Positions 50,136 to 62,648 of a stretch of 64,000 nt of DNA are shown here, one piece after another. Each line of letters opens with the position of its first letter. The stretch's first letter is position 1. The DNA is from Microcebus murinus (taxonomy: Eukaryota > Chordata > Mammalia > Primates > Cheirogaleidae): positions 84,575,001 to 84,639,000 of the forward strand of contig NC_134106.1 of assembly GCF_040939455.1 (NCBI RefSeq). The letters run 5' to 3'. The notes beneath the pieces are model-generated. The model had not been told where the DNA came from. It did not search any database and worked only from the letters and a program-made list of their open reading frames with translations. The position numbers and the translations under genes are program-made.

Positions 50136-51029
50136 CTGGATTAGTGTATTTCAAAAATAAGTTTTCCAAATTTCATCCATAGTGACAGAAAGTATGTCAA
50201 TGCTGTCTGGGTCTGGGCAGTGCCACCTGGTTTGGGGCTGGGAAGACTGACTAGGATGGATTGACAAGGGAACCCTCCAGGATGATGGAAATGTTCTTTT
50301 TGTATTGTGATGATAGATACATGGGTCTATAGATTTGTTAATACTCATCAAAATGTACACTTGTAGGAAAAATAAGATTGATTTTTAAAAAGAAGTCTTC
50401 AGGAGTGTCTCAGGTGTCACTGTGACATGGGATTTGGAGAGGGTGGGTAGGGAGGGGCTTAGCTCATAGGGTTCCCTTCATACAGATGCCATGGGTGTAC
50501 AGTGGGTGTATATTAAGATCCCAAGTAATATTCCACTGATGAAAAGCTTTTGTGGGTTTAAAAACTTTGAGAATGACTGGACTAGGTCATCTTCAATAAA
50601 TAAACGAAATCCCCAAGCCAGGTGTCACATTGGCAAGGAAGCAGGAATGTGGGACCAGAGGGGGAATTACTCTTTTGTCCTCCCACCCCCCAGGTCCTCA
50701 CAGGGCAGCAAAGGCCACACAGAAAGGGGACTTTGTGCTTGGATTTTAGCACTGCTGGGTGGGCCAGGTCCTGCCCTGGGCTCGGATGCTTCCAACAGAT
50801 GAAGAAACAAGATCCAATAGCTAGAAGCTGTCAGGCTTTTCACAAACAAGAAGAAAGCTGCCAGAGCTTAAAACCGGAAAGCTTGGGCTAAGAAGGAAGT
50901 TGAAAATGTCAAACACCCATCTTATGTGTGATTCTCAGTGAAGAGTATGTATGAGAAGCAATTGGAAAGCTTTCTCAAAAAACACACACTGAGGCTATAT
51001 ATTGCCTATATTTCTGGAAATGGGGCTTT

Positions 51030-51092
51030 GACAGATTTTGGAAAACATTCTCCAGGTGATTCAGATTTGCACCTCTGGTTAAGAACCAGTTA
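51030..51092 (+). mobile_element. MER5-like 3' end
   Basis: TTCTCCAGGTGATTCAGATTT then CTCTGGTTAAGAACCAGTT resembles the terminal part of MER5A/B. Confidence 0.5.
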
Positions 51093-51958
51093 GCAATTAT
51101 GCTAGGTTAATATCCAGCCTCAGTCTTGACGTGAACAGTGACCAGATCCTCCTTCTGGAGGATCCCATTCCATCTTGGAAAGTTGCTGCTTGGAGGAGCA
51201 AAGATCTGCCCCTCACATCCGGCTTAAGGAGTTTGTATCACCCCACATTCATCTTAAGAAGGCTGCATCCTCTCTGGTCATGGCAAAACAAGTCAAAGAC
51301 ACTCATTTGCACAACTGACAGCATCTCTTACTATGCTCAATATAACCCATCTTTCCCAGCCCTCATTAAAAAACAAGCCCACTGGCTTTTCATGCAAAGT
51401 TTCACCAAAAGTAGCTAGCTGCTTGTTTCGATAGGCGGTAATTGACCAGAATGTCCCAAATATAACCCATTTGTATTTTGATAGCTAGTAGTAAACTTGT
51501 TTCAGCTCTATAGCATAAAATTAAACAGATTTAGAAACAGAAGCCAATGAAGAACACATGCAAGAAAAAGCCCCATTTAAATAACCAAAGAGCTCTGGAT
51601 TCACAAAGTTTAGATTCTCCTGCCAACCACTTTCAACTTATTTCAATAAGTCTTGCAACTACTTGGAAAGTGATGTAACCCTATCACAATGGAAGAGTTC
51701 CAAGTTTAATCAGCCCACCCCATTTAGATGTTCTACATTTTTCTCCTAATCCCCCAGAACAAAAGCACTCTGGCATTAGACAGCTAATGCTCACCAAAGG
51801 TGCTACCGTAACTGGGTATCAAAAGAGTGTGCACACACGTGTATTTAAATTGTACCCACGGTCAGTTTCATTCTGGAGTCAAAGCTTGATCCTTGACTTG
51901 CTTCCATGATTAATCAGTGAAAAGGCATGTCTGACCACTGGGGTGGGGAAGCACTTAC

Positions 51959-52060
51959 CAGGTTAAGATTTGAGGAGTAGGGAGCAGGGTCCCAGGCCAC
52001 CAAAATGACATCTTTATACAATGAACTGTCAATGAAGTGATGGTTGGGGTTGGTCAGAAT
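51959..52060 (-). CDS. ST6GAL2: ST6GAL2 coding exon 3
   Basis: This exon encodes residues 345-378 ([20 protein letters not shown] to NLNL), the central part of the catalytic domain between motifs L and S. The acceptor is GATTGCAG|ATTCTG and the donor is AACCTG|GTAAGTG. It has 102 nt and is phase 0 at both ends, so skipping it would keep the frame but remove part of the fold. Confidence 0.97.
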
Positions 52061-53418
52061 CTGCAATCACACAGAAAAACCATTTCAAAACCAGTGTCTG
52101 GTTCTTCAAAATAATATTTTTAAAAGAGGTGAAAATTAAAAAAGAGGAACAAGAGCAAGAGAAAAAATGGCCCAGGCTTTGTATTTTCCTCTGGGGGAGG
52201 AAGAGAGGCTGGCATTGCATGCTGAAGCACTTAAAGAATGTTTGCAGAAAGGAAGTTTTTCAAGGAGCCACAGGTTCTTACATTCTCCCCAGCACTGTGC
52301 TCATATCTAGTGTGCGTGAGTCCAGCTCCAGAAGGAAGTAACCCCCGGAGCTGATGCAGGCCCCACGGCCTCTTCCACGACTGCCTTCGCGTGTCATGTA
52401 GAGAGAGCACTACGGGTGGGTGACCTGAGTTATTAAGAAGACTCCGGGGTTCCGGCCACAGTACTCCCTCTGTAGCGCTACCTGGTTCAGGGGGAGTTCT
52501 TCAATATCACCTGCAAATCATCTCTTTTAAACTGTAGTTTTTTGGGAAAAAAAATAACATATTGTTCTTCTTCAGCTTTAAGACATGATTTTTCACCTTT
52601 ATTACGATGTACATTTTTCCTTCACATTTTAAGGTTTCTGAAGTTAGGATGCATCTTACAGATGGCATGTTTTGTAATTTGGAGGGGTTTATTTCCACCT
52701 CTCTGAGAAGCTCTTATTAAGTGAATGGTGGATCTCAAGGTGAACAGCATCTACGAATTAAGGAAATATGGTAATTGTCTCTGACCCTGCAGCAGGCTGC
52801 CTGGCAAGGTGAACCATGCAGAAAGCTGATCTTTGTTCTGCAAGCAACTCACCAGAAATCACTCATCACTTCATCTTTTTTTCTACATATTTTTGAAACT
52901 CTAGAAATTGTTGTGGTTTGTTCTGAGGATAATTTTCCTATAAATTTGGAAGGCGTTCTTATTAAGAACATGAAGAAAAGATGTATTTTCATTCCTAATT
53001 AAATAATTCCTTTTCATTTTTTAAATTCCAAATAACAGCCTGCAGAGTTTGTACCTTTGTGTTTCTCTCCTTTCAACCCTCCCCTTCCATATTGCCAAAT
53101 TTAACTTTCCTCAATTCACAAAAGGCAACATGCCAACTCTAGAATTATAAATACATATATGTATATTTCTATTTCTACTGTTGTTTTTCCTTTTAATCTT
53201 ATTTATTCATTTCTCCTTATTCATATCACATCTAAATTCCTACTTCTCTGCAATTTTTCCCTATTAATTTGTACAAGATCCATAGAAATAAGCAAGTACT
53301 ACGGCCATGGGTAACCAGGTAATTTCTCTTCACTCATCCAGTCAGACTCATTGCTCTTCACTCATCCAGTTAAACCTAACAAGTGTGTACATTTGTGAAA
53401 ATACTCCATCCACCTTAC
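52061..53418 (-). other. ST6GAL2: ST6GAL2 intron 3, 1.36 kb
   Basis: It has a donor at 53418 and an acceptor at 52061. It is AT-rich. Positions 52540-52690 share a short stretch (around GGATGCATCTTACAG) with 24640-24700, suggesting a common old repeat that I cannot name. Otherwise nothing is recognised. Confidence 0.85.
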
Positions 53419-53516
53419 CTGGGAATTAATGATGCGCATGGTGGTTTTATTTCCAACATCTTTCTCATAACCACGTGTAGGAGCAGAGTTAAATCTCAAA
53501 ACTGCATCATGAGAAT
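53419..53516 (-). CDS. ST6GAL2: ST6GAL2 coding exon 2: rest of sialylmotif L
   Basis: This exon encodes residues 312-344 ([20 protein letters not shown] and onward to INSQ). It completes sialylmotif L, which binds the CMP-sialic acid donor. It includes the N-glycosylation sequon N334-K-T. The acceptor is CCCTTAG|ATTCTC at 53517/53516 and the donor is TCCCAG|GTAAGG at 53419/53418. The 98-nt length takes phase 1 in and phase 0 out. Residue 338 is Met where I recall Ile in human. Confidence 0.97.
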
Positions 53517-53711
53517 CTAAGGGCACATAAGTGACAAGCTTACTGTTTTTCTCTGTAGAATCACATAATCTAGGAAAAAATGTTAAAGCAAATCTTTCAA
53601 TACCTGAAGCTAATTAGACACCACCAACAAAGTTAAGAGCCACGCACATGTTTTTCAGATAATTGACTGTTGATTTAGAATGAGGTCTTGGCTAGGAGGA
53701 AAATCAACATG

Positions 53712-53761
53712 GATATATATATATATACACATATAATGGATATATATATATATATATATAA
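53712..53761. repeat. AT-dinucleotide microsatellite
   Basis: Two TA runs are separated by CACATATAATGGA. It lies in intron 2, about 200 bp upstream of the second coding exon on the gene strand. Confidence 0.9.
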
Positions 53762-53880
53762 ATCAATTCAATCACAGGTGATTCTGTATCACCTAAGTTA
53801 TATTTAGATGCTTGCTATCTTTTCACAATTTTTATAAGTGATAAGGTTTATGCAGCCATTCTCTCAAAGTCTCCAAAACT

Positions 53881-54177
53881 TTTTTTTTTTGAGACAGAGT
53901 CTCACTCTGTCTCCTGGGTATAGTGCAGTGGCATCATCATGGTTCACTGCAACCTCTAACTCCTGGGCTCAAGTGATCCTCTTGCCTCACTCAGCCTCTT
54001 GAGTAGCTGGGACTATAGGCATGCACCACCATGCCTGGCTATTTTTTTCTATTAATATTTTTAGTAGAGACAGGGTCTCACTCTTGCTTAGGCTGGTCTT
54101 GAACTCCTGAGATCAAACAATCCTCCTGTCTTGGCCTCCCAGAGTGATAGGATTACAGGCATGACTGTGCCCGACTG
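53881..54177 (-). mobile_element. AluJ-type Alu
   Basis: The reverse complement has both monomers joined without the strepsirrhine linker (TTTTTTCTATTAATATTTTT instead). It is about 15 percent diverged by eye, so it is an old copy. Confidence 0.85.
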
Positions 54178-55294
54178 GTTCCAAAACATTTTGAAGGTGA
54201 CTCCCTGGAAACAGGTAAAGACACTAGTGGGCAGGGGCTCATCGTCTGTGGCTTCTCATGGCTTGGAGAGCCCCAAGGATGGACTCTTGGGGCTGCATCT
54301 AATGCTGCTGCCTTCATGAAGATCAAGTGCAGCTCTCACGCAGCAGGAGCCACAACCTTCAATTCCACTTTACCACTTTCTGGTGCTGGACAATGCTTAA
54401 AAAGACAGTTAGCTCAGATTTCCATGCAGCCTTACCCAATGCTACTGGTACCAAGACCCATGCGAGAGCAACCTTGGAGCATTCTGCATCTGCAGCAACG
54501 GTCTGGCCAGCTGCCGTCACCCAGGAGGATGGCAGACCACCACCAACATCATCAGCTGCCAGGGCTCTTATGCTCTGTGATGGCACATGGTGGTCCATCA
54601 AGTTTGAACTACAACATAAATCTACATCTCACTTCATTCAACTTGATCTTAAATCCTCTGAATGCCGGGCTGAGAGGTCCTGGTGAAAACAGGCTCATGT
54701 ATTAAGGAAGCCGACAAGGAGGGGGAAAGTGGGAGGTGAAAGAGAGTGGGCTCAAGTGATTAAGAGGTGGGAAGGAGGGAGAAGGTCCCTCTGCATAAGG
54801 CAGTCTACAAACATACATGTGTCTTGAAATTCCCAGAAATCACAGCTAATGAACAGTAAAGGAATTTCTAAGGGTTGTCCTCAGCTTCAAATATCCCACG
54901 CACATTCCAAGTCAAACTTGGAGCAACAAAGAGAGGGAGAGGAGAGGTGACATATTTCTGACATGCCGAAGAGCCACGTGGACATGAGGGTGCTGTATAG
55001 ACAGCAACCACACCCTAAACAAGTCCTGAAGCAGCTCGCTTTCTTCCCTCGAGTCACGCTATCCCTCCTTGGGATTCGTCTTCGTACTCCCCAAGCAGCA
55101 GAACCTCACCAAGGTGACACCATTAGAACAATATTAACAAAAGATACCTTTATTGACAAGCCTTGAACTCAAAAGAATTCAGATTGAAGTTTTGAGCACC
55201 AGATTAACACACTTTTGGAACACAATGAATGCATAAAGGGTACCTGGCTATGTCATCACAAATCCTATATTATTCTTTTAGGGGAAATTTTGTA

Positions 55295-55495
55295 GTTAGC
55301 AAGCTATGACCTACCGGCAAAATGTAGCCTGCCACTTTTTTTTTTTTAGGAAATAAAGTTAATGGCAACAGACACACTTATTTCTGTACACCCTGTCTAT
55401 AACAGCAGAGTTGAGTTATTGAGACACAGATCCTATCGCCTACAAAGTCTAAAATATTTACCCCCTGGCTCTTAAAAATAAGTTTGTCAATCTCT
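55295..55495 (-). mobile_element. hAT-Charlie non-autonomous element
   Basis: AACAGCAGAGTTGAGTTATTG, AAAGTCTAAAATATTTACCC and AAGTTTGTCAATCTCT are the reverse of the copy at 49955. Confidence 0.75.
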
Positions 55496-55739
55496 AGATT
55501 CAAGGGGTCTATGCTTTGTATAAATGATGCCAAAATACTTGAATGTTTCCAATTAAAATCTGGCTCTTTATTTCACAATTTAAGGACTGGCTCATACTTT
55601 TCTTTGGTAATGAATTGTTTTTTATTATTAACATTTATTTTGATTGGACAGTGTTTTCTCATAAAAATTCATATGATATTTGAGCTAGAAAAATTAAATT
55701 ACTCAAAGCTGTACACCTCACATTCTGGTCTTACAAGCC

Positions 55740-56870
55740 CTCTATACTCTTCAAACTTGTTGATAACCCAAAGACCTTTTGTGTATATGGATTATATCTA
55801 CTGATACCATACTAGAAAGTAAAATAGGAAACTTGAAAAGATGCTTATTTATTAATTTATTTTAAAATAACATTTTTAAATTAAATATAACCTATATTTT
55901 CAAAAAATAGTGAGAAGACTTGCACTGTTTTAAATGTTTGCAAATCTCTTTGAGTCTAGCTTTTTAGAAGACAGGTGGTTTCTCATATCTGCTTCTGCCT
56001 TCAATCTGTTGCAATATGTTGCTTCCAGTGAAGTATGGGAAGACTTGGATACATTGTTGCAAAAGGAAGGACTATTTTAAGAGTCCTTTGAATATTCTTC
56101 TTTGATACTTCATCATCAAAACTTGACAAGTACCAGTTTCTTAAAGGTTGGTTGCAATGTGGAATCTGAAACACATCAATGAACTTTTCGTGCTCTATAC
56201 ATGAAAATCCATTGGTCTATTTTGCTCTTAAAATGGATCTTTCACCCATGCGGATTTTGTAATATCATGCAATGATCCCTGGAAAACTATCAGGTCATTA
56301 AAGGAAGCAGATCTTCCAAATGTGGATGCATTTCATTATACAGTATCAAAACACCACATTGGTTAATATCAACATGGATCTCATCGGTTTTTAAGCATGG
56401 TAAGCTTTCAAGATTATGATTGGAAAGCTTGAATTTTTATCATTGGCAACACATACTGTCAGTTATTTTCCTAAAAGTGACACAGGCTCACTTAATTCCT
56501 TTTTGAGAAAATATCTGCCAGATATCCATGTATGGATAGAGTGTGTCTGTCACTTTTTTTTCAAGCAAAGGTTGCATTTCATGACAAAAGTGGCTAGTTC
56601 AGCTCACAACACAATCACATGAGTGCTTCTCCATTGTGCGCAGTTTGCAGAAGTGCTTGTCTCCTGTCTCCCAATTTGTCGTGCCGAATCTGAAAAACAC
56701 TCAAGGGTTGAGATTTGGGTGCTGATTGCTTGATTTGTGTTAAGAAGCCAGCAGTTTCCTACACCATTGCTTTTCATCATCAGCGCAAATGGCACCAGTT
56801 AAAAAAGGAAAAGACCTCTGGGTATTACAAAAATAGTTTTTATTTTGTGGACCCCCAAAAGGGTCTTGGG
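55740..56870 (-). mobile_element. DNA-transposon-derived relic, probably hAT
   Basis: Stretches such as TCTGTTGCAATATGTTGCTTC, GTGAAGTATGGGAAGACTTGG and TTTGCAAATCTCTTTGAG recur widely in mammalian genomes as parts of an old DNA element, read here backwards. Near the far end is GACCCCCAAAAGGGTCTTGG. It has no intact frame. The family assignment is uncertain. Confidence 0.45.
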
Positions 56871-57760
56871 AACCCTAAGGGCAGGTGGACTGCATTGTTC
56901 CATCTGCTGACCCAGGGCAACCCTCTGACAAAGCAGAAAGTGAGAGGAGACTCCAGACAGTGAGGTGACAGGTGCTCAGGGAAAAATCAGCCCCAAGACC
57001 AGGGAGGAAAGGAGATGGCAGCAATCGTCTATCAGAGTCCTCCCCGGAATTACGCTGCCCCACTCAGACACAGCCTAGCATAAAGGTAAGATGAGCAAGC
57101 CAAGGGCCCAAGATGGTAGGTGCATTTCTATTCATTCAGTAGTAATTCCAAATGAACCACATCACCCTTGAAATCATCCCAGTATTTAAATGCCCATTAT
57201 CCTACATGGAGCTGTGTTCTAAGCCTTCCAAGGGCTTCATGAGAACAGGCACAGAAAGGCAATGTAGCATAGCTTCTTGGGAAATGTTATCAGTTTGGAG
57301 AGTTAAAAGGCCACCTACGTGAAGGGAGCAGGGAGGCAGAGTGTTGGCGACTCCTGCTAAACCCGCGGAAAGCCTCAAGTGTACAGCGTCGGGTCTGGAT
57401 GGGAGGGGAGGACACACTGAGTGTCTGCCATGCAGGCATGTCTTGCAATGCTCGCCTGGCTGTGCAAACGCCTTGATAATGTACCTTAATAACAGACGAA
57501 GGAACAGATCAGACAGCAAGCATGAGGGGAAGAAAGGCAAGCTTCATTTCTAGAGAAGGCATTTCCAGGTCAGAGCCATGTTGTGTTGACCTTGAGAATG
57601 AAGCCAGGCAAGTGCATCCGCTGAAGGAAAATTGAAACCTGTCAAGGAGCTGCTCCAGTCACTAGGGAATTACCTGCCAGGGATCAGGACAAAGCCATGC
57701 TCCACCTCTCCCAGCTCCCACTGCCCTGGGAGCCCTGTCTAGCCTGCAACCCTCGCCTCT

Positions 57761-58438
57761 TGACTTACTTTCCTTGTGCCCTCAAACCCAGGCTCTGAGG
57801 CAATCTTTCTAAGAGAAAATCTGCAACACCTTTGCATCATAGGCATGGGGTGAGAGACCCAGACTGGGGTTTGAATCCGGGCTTCATCATGTGACTTGAG
57901 GTGTCTACGTTTCCTTATCTGTAAAATGGGAATAATCATGTCTATCACTTACAGTTGTAAGCCTTAGAAGCGTTAGCACATGAAAAGCATTTCAAACGGG
58001 ACCCTGGCTGTAGTAAACACCCTGTAAGTGGTACCTGTTATTAAAATTGTTAGGTAAAGTCTAATTTCTGTAGAACAATGTGCAAGGATGTCCAGGAGTT
58101 GATCTGCCTTTCCAGCCAGCTTCTCTGTCTCCTCCCTCCACTGGCCCTGTCTCCTTGTGGCTCTCACCACCTGCACACTGTTCTGTCTCTCACCTCCCTG
58201 TGATGCTGAGCCTGGACCCACCCTTCCAGAGCAGTCTTTCCTAACCTCCTCTCTGCTCAGCCAACAGCCCTTGGGTGGAGGGGAGCGGTTAGGATTCATA
58301 GCCATTTCTTCCCTGTCCACCTGCGGATCTCTCTCTGTCTTTCTCCTACCCACATGACGCTGGACTGTTGTCTGTTTATGTCTGCTTTCCTCATTGGACT
58401 GTGCAGTTGTTGAGAGTTGGGTCTATATTTTATTCATC
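57761..58438. repeat. Copy A of a 680-bp intronic duplication
   Basis: It begins TGACTTACTTTCCTTGTGCC and ends TTTTATTCATC. It includes a MIR (about 57800-58060, plus strand: GGTTTGAATCCGGGC, CTTATCTGTAAAATGGG) and unique CT-rich sequence. It is similar along its whole length to 60563-61244, by eye around 90 percent, with a run of about 75 identical bases around TCTAATTTCTGTAGAACAAT. Confidence 0.95.
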
Positions 58439-58510
58439 TTTGTGTCTAGCACAGAATCTGGCAGAGAGCTGCTGACCAGTAAATAATTAATGTTTGTTGA
58501 ATGACTCTAT
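58439..58510 (+). mobile_element. L2/MIR-like 3' tail
   Basis: GTGTCTAGCACAGAATCTGG then TAATTAATGTTTGTTGAATG continues directly from copy A but is absent after copy B. Confidence 0.5.
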
Positions 58511-60562
58511 AAACTGCTTTCTTTCTTTTTTTTTTTTAAGGAAAGATAATATGACATGTTAACCTCCACGCTTTCTCCCATAAGTTCTCTGTGTCACACT
58601 CCAAACTCACCCTATTCCCCTACCTTCCATTTCCCACCCAGACTTTGAGTTTCAAGTACACAGATCTTGGTTTCCCACATCAAAGATGTTATTGGTAGCT
58701 TAGAGTAGATCTTTCTCTGCACTGTGTTTCCACAGGAGTGCCAGTAGTGATCTCTATTAGCAAATTATTATTGTGTAGATGCATGGGCGAAAACAGATCA
58801 TCTCCTAACTCTAGGAAAGAATGGTCCATGTTTTCCAAAACAGTTCGGTTTGCTTTTCAACAGCACATTCAAAGTGGAGATGTTTACAACTGCTATAATT
58901 TTCTAACCAAAAACAATTACACAGTATGACTCAGACTAACAGAAGGCTGGGGGAACAGGACTGCATTGCCAACGGAACAAACGCCAGGGGGAGCTAACGG
59001 GCAGCCAGTAAGCAAACTGAGGCTGGCTGGGTCTCCCTGAGGAGGGCAGGGCCAGCTGCTGAGTATTCAGGGACATCCACCTGGTGGGGGGCTCAGGTAG
59101 AGCTGGGGTGGGGCTGAGAAGCACTGACCACTGCAGGCTCTTTCTAGCTCTGCCCTCAATTTTTCATAAGATCCTGACCTTGGTAAGTCTTTTGATCTTC
59201 GCTTAGCCATTTCACAAGTCGATACTTAAGAGCCAACATGAGTTCAGCTGCAGCATGCCTGAATATTCCAAGTCGCCTGGAGGAATCTGCTACATGAGTT
59301 TGTTTTTATTCTGAGAGCTATTAATAAATATGTGGGTTTGTGTGTGTACATTCAGGTGACTAGAAAGGAGAGTGGTCAGCACCTGGCATGCACAGTGCTG
59401 ACACTATGAGATGCTAGCTTATAAAAATGAAAGACTTTTTGCTTTTACAAATTGAGTTGTGCTATGATTATCTGTTCTTAAAATGGCAGGTACAAAATCT
59501 GATTCAAAGAAAACTAGACAAAACAATAAAGAGAATTAAAAAAAAAAAACCTACAGGCATGTTCTTCAGTTGTGATTCCACAGTTCTAATCATGAAGCCT
59601 CATACAAATACAAACAACATTAATTAAATTTGGACACTAGAAACTGCCAAGATATAACTCTGGCATTTCATGTTCCCCAGAAACATGGACTTCCCAGTGT
59701 CTTGAACATTCTCTTCCAAATTCTGGGTAGAGTTCACAAGACTCCGGTCAGAGATATCCTTGTAGGAGTACAGAGCGAGGGAATTCTTCCTGAGATGCAA
59801 GGGCAATCTGAATATGCATCCCCGTTGCAGAAGACCAGAAGCAAGTTACTGCCTGCTTCAAGCTTAAATCCCTTCTCTACATTATTAATATTGGTCCTCA
59901 GAAATGAGAAAGAACTGCGGTGTTATTTCACCCCAGGGACCTCTAAAACGACTGCTCTTTCTTAATAAATTGCAGGCTGCTCTGCTCTGGCTTTGGCTAC
60001 AAGCTTCTGTGACACATGGACTGTGTTGTTATGAGCCTGCTATAGTGTCAGCATGGGGACACAGGGACCCCAGACCTCAACTCCAGACTTATTGTCTTGT
60101 TTTTTTAACTTTTTAAAAATGTCCCATTGAGCCTCATTCCCAAGGACATCTGAGCTGAAGTCTGGTTTTCTGAGCCTGCCTACCGTGGCTCCACCCCACT
60201 CCAAGACGACTCTGAACATCAGCCACTCTTCAAGGACACAGAACAACTGATGTACTTGCTTACAACCAAGGCAAGAAATAAGGATTACTCCTTTGTAAGG
60301 AAGAAGCAGTGCCCCTAGAAGGTCACTTTCAGGCTACTTATGACCTAATACCGTCTACTACAGGAATGTATTTGCTAGGTTTGTTTGGCATCTAGATTTG
60401 AGGCTTAGGCTGCATCAGATTCACATTTGCTTTCCTGCTCCTAATACAGAATCAGGCACATAGTAGGTGCTAAACACATGTCTGTCAAAAGAAGAAATGA
60501 GCCTAAAGAAACAAGATGCTTGCTCTCTGGTGCTGCAATGAAGTTAGCCTGGGCAGGAAGCC

Positions 60563-61244
60563 TGACTTCCCTTGTGCCCTCAAACCCAGGCTCTGAAGCA
60601 ATCTCTCTAAGGTGGAAATCCGCAGCACCTTTGCATCATAGGCATGGGGTGAGAGACCCAGACTGGGGTTTGAATCCAGGCTTCACTATGTGACTTGAGG
60701 TGTCTACGTTTCCTTATCTGTAAAATGGGAATAATCATGTCTATCACTTATAGTTGTAAGCCTTAGAACAGTTAGCACATGAAAAGCATGTCAAAGGGGA
60801 CCCTGGCTGTAGTAAATATCCTATAAGTGGTACCTATTATTACAATTGTTAGGTAAAGTCTAATTTCTGTAGAACAATGTGCAAGGATGTCCAGGAGTTG
60901 ATCTGCCTTTCCAGCCAGCTTCTCTGTCTCCTCTCCTCACTGGCCCTTCTCCCAGTGGCTCTCACCACCTGCACACCATGCTGTCTCTCACCTCTCTGTG
61001 ATGCTGGGTCTTCGGCCTGGATCCACCCTTCCAGAGCAATCTTTCCTAACCTCCTCTCTCTGCTTAGCTACCTACCCTGTCAGGGTGGGGGCGGTTAGGA
61101 TTCCACAGCCATTTCTTCCCTGTCCACCTGCGGATCTCTCTGTCTTTCTCCTACTCACATGACACTGGACTGTTGTCTGTTTATGGTCTGCCTTCCTCAC
61201 TGGTCTGTGCAGTTGTTGAGAGTTGGGTCTATACTTTATTCATC
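60563..61244. repeat. Copy B of the 680-bp intronic duplication
   Basis: It is a direct-orientation copy of 57761-58438, 2.8 kb away. It has substitutions and small indels, for example GTCTTCGGCC inserted near 61008 and small CT-run changes. The copy boundaries do not match a repeat edge: the MIR and its unique flank are duplicated together. Confidence 0.95.
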
Positions 61245-61489
61245 CCAGGAGCAACGGTAGCACAGGAGACTGGGTGTCTTTGGCAACGAGGGTGAGAGGC
61301 TGGGGAAGGTGAGGAAATGAATGCCATGCAGCACGCCAGTTCTGTAGCTGGCCAAAGCCGGCTGTCCAGTGCCGGGCTATTCTCTGTGGGAGAGGAATGT
61401 ACCTGAACGCTTCCCTGCCCCCTTCAACCAAAACGTATTAGAACTGTTATTTTACTTAAAGACTGGGAAGAAACTGCCTTGGTTATTGT

Positions 61490-61872
61490 ATGTGCCAGCT
61501 TTGCTAGGCTATGGTACCCAGTTGTTTGGTCAAACACCAGTCTAGATGTTGCTGTGAAGATGTTAGATGTAATTAACATTTACAACAGCAGACTCTGAGT
61601 ACAGCAAATGGCCTTCCACAATATAGGCGGGCCTCATCCAACCAGTTGAAAGCCTTAAGAACAAAGATTGAAGTTTTCTAAGGAAGGAGGAATTCTGCCT
61701 CAAGACTGCAACATAGAAACCCTGGCCTGAGTTTCCCACCTGCTGGCCTGCCCTAGGATTTCAGACTTGCCAGCTCCCATAATCACAAGAGCCAAGTCCT
61801 TACAATAAGTCTTTCTTTCTGTCTCTGTATCCTACCAGTCGACTCTCTAGAGAAACCTGACTGACACAGGAG
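61490..61872 (+). mobile_element. LTR-like repeat
   Basis: TTGTTTGGTCAAACACCAGTC, GCGGGCCTCATCCAACCAGT, CCATAATCACAAGAGCC and the end CTAGAGAAACCTGACTGACA match a common mammalian LTR-type repeat (MaLR/ERVL-like). The exact family is not recalled. Confidence 0.6.
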
Positions 61873-62648
61873 CTATGAAGCAGATGTGCTCCAGGGCTCT
61901 TGACAGGGCTTCGAAGACAGAGATTGGCAAAGAGGATGAAAGCCCAGGTAGAGTATGTAATTTACCATCCTGGAGAAGGTCCCTGCTAGGTGCACTGGCC
62001 ATGACCCAAAGGTTGGATTTGTGTCAACAGTCTGGAATACCAGAACTCATTTTCCAATGAGAAGGGAAGCTCTCTGCAGCAGGTGGTCCCTTCTCAGAGC
62101 CCACAGTGGATGACTTCTCGGCCCTGAAGTAATCAGAATAGTCTCTGCTTAGCCTACTATTTGGAGTTGGCACCTGATCGGGCTTTCTCCTGCTATCCTG
62201 CCTCCTTCTCCTGTTTTTCTCCCATACTCCTACTACGTGATGGGTGCGCCAGGCTCTTCCAGGCCAGGCTGGGAACCTACTAAGTGCAGACCATGGTTTC
62301 TACGGGCGGTGAAGTCTGAGACAGGAGCAGTGAGGAATGATGCCGGGGCAAAGGGAGTGCTCCCCTTCACTCCTCACTGGCACCAGCTATGGGGAATACC
62401 CACTTCCAGCTCCCCAACAATCTCTAAGACCCTGCTCTAAGATTCCTGCTAGGACCACAGACAGACTCACTCTGTCCCAGCAAGGAGAAATCATCATCCG
62501 AAGCCTCTCCATGTAACTGTGGACACACCCAGAGTGGATACCCAAGCCTGCCCCGCCAGTGACGTCCAGAGGCGCGCACAAGAAGAACCAGCCCCCAATG
62601 ACCCACTGGCCCAAGACGGGGCATCCTGCCTCCCTTCATGACACCCAC

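Larger units (their letters stand above)
49742..51958 (-). other. ST6GAL2: ST6GAL2 intron 4, 2.2 kb
   Basis: It has a donor at 51958 and an acceptor at 49742. It contains a hAT-Charlie element (49955-50135) and a short MER5-like end (51030-51092). The rest is unique sequence with no further signal. Confidence 0.85.
53517..62648 (-). other. ST6GAL2: ST6GAL2 intron 2, 9.1 kb
   Basis: It has a GT donor at 62648 and an AG acceptor at 53517. It contains an LTR-like repeat (61490-61870), the two copies of a 680-bp duplication (57761-58438 and 60563-61244), a DNA-transposon relic (about 55740-56870), a hAT-Charlie piece (55295-55495), an AluJ (53881-54177) and an AT microsatellite. The stretches 54180-55290, 56870-57760, 58510-60560 and 61880-62640 hold no coding exon or repeat that I could name. 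Confidence 0.85.

Noticed and set aside
54316..54705. 129-codon plus-strand ORF next to the AluJ, with an overlapping 119-codon frame
   Set aside because: Overlapping frames, no domain, and a position inside an intron of the opposite strand. No splice or promoter signal supports a gene.
57973..58353. 126-codon minus-strand ORF within duplication copy A
   Set aside because: It crosses the MIR and is not preserved as an open frame in copy B, so there is no sign of coding constraint.
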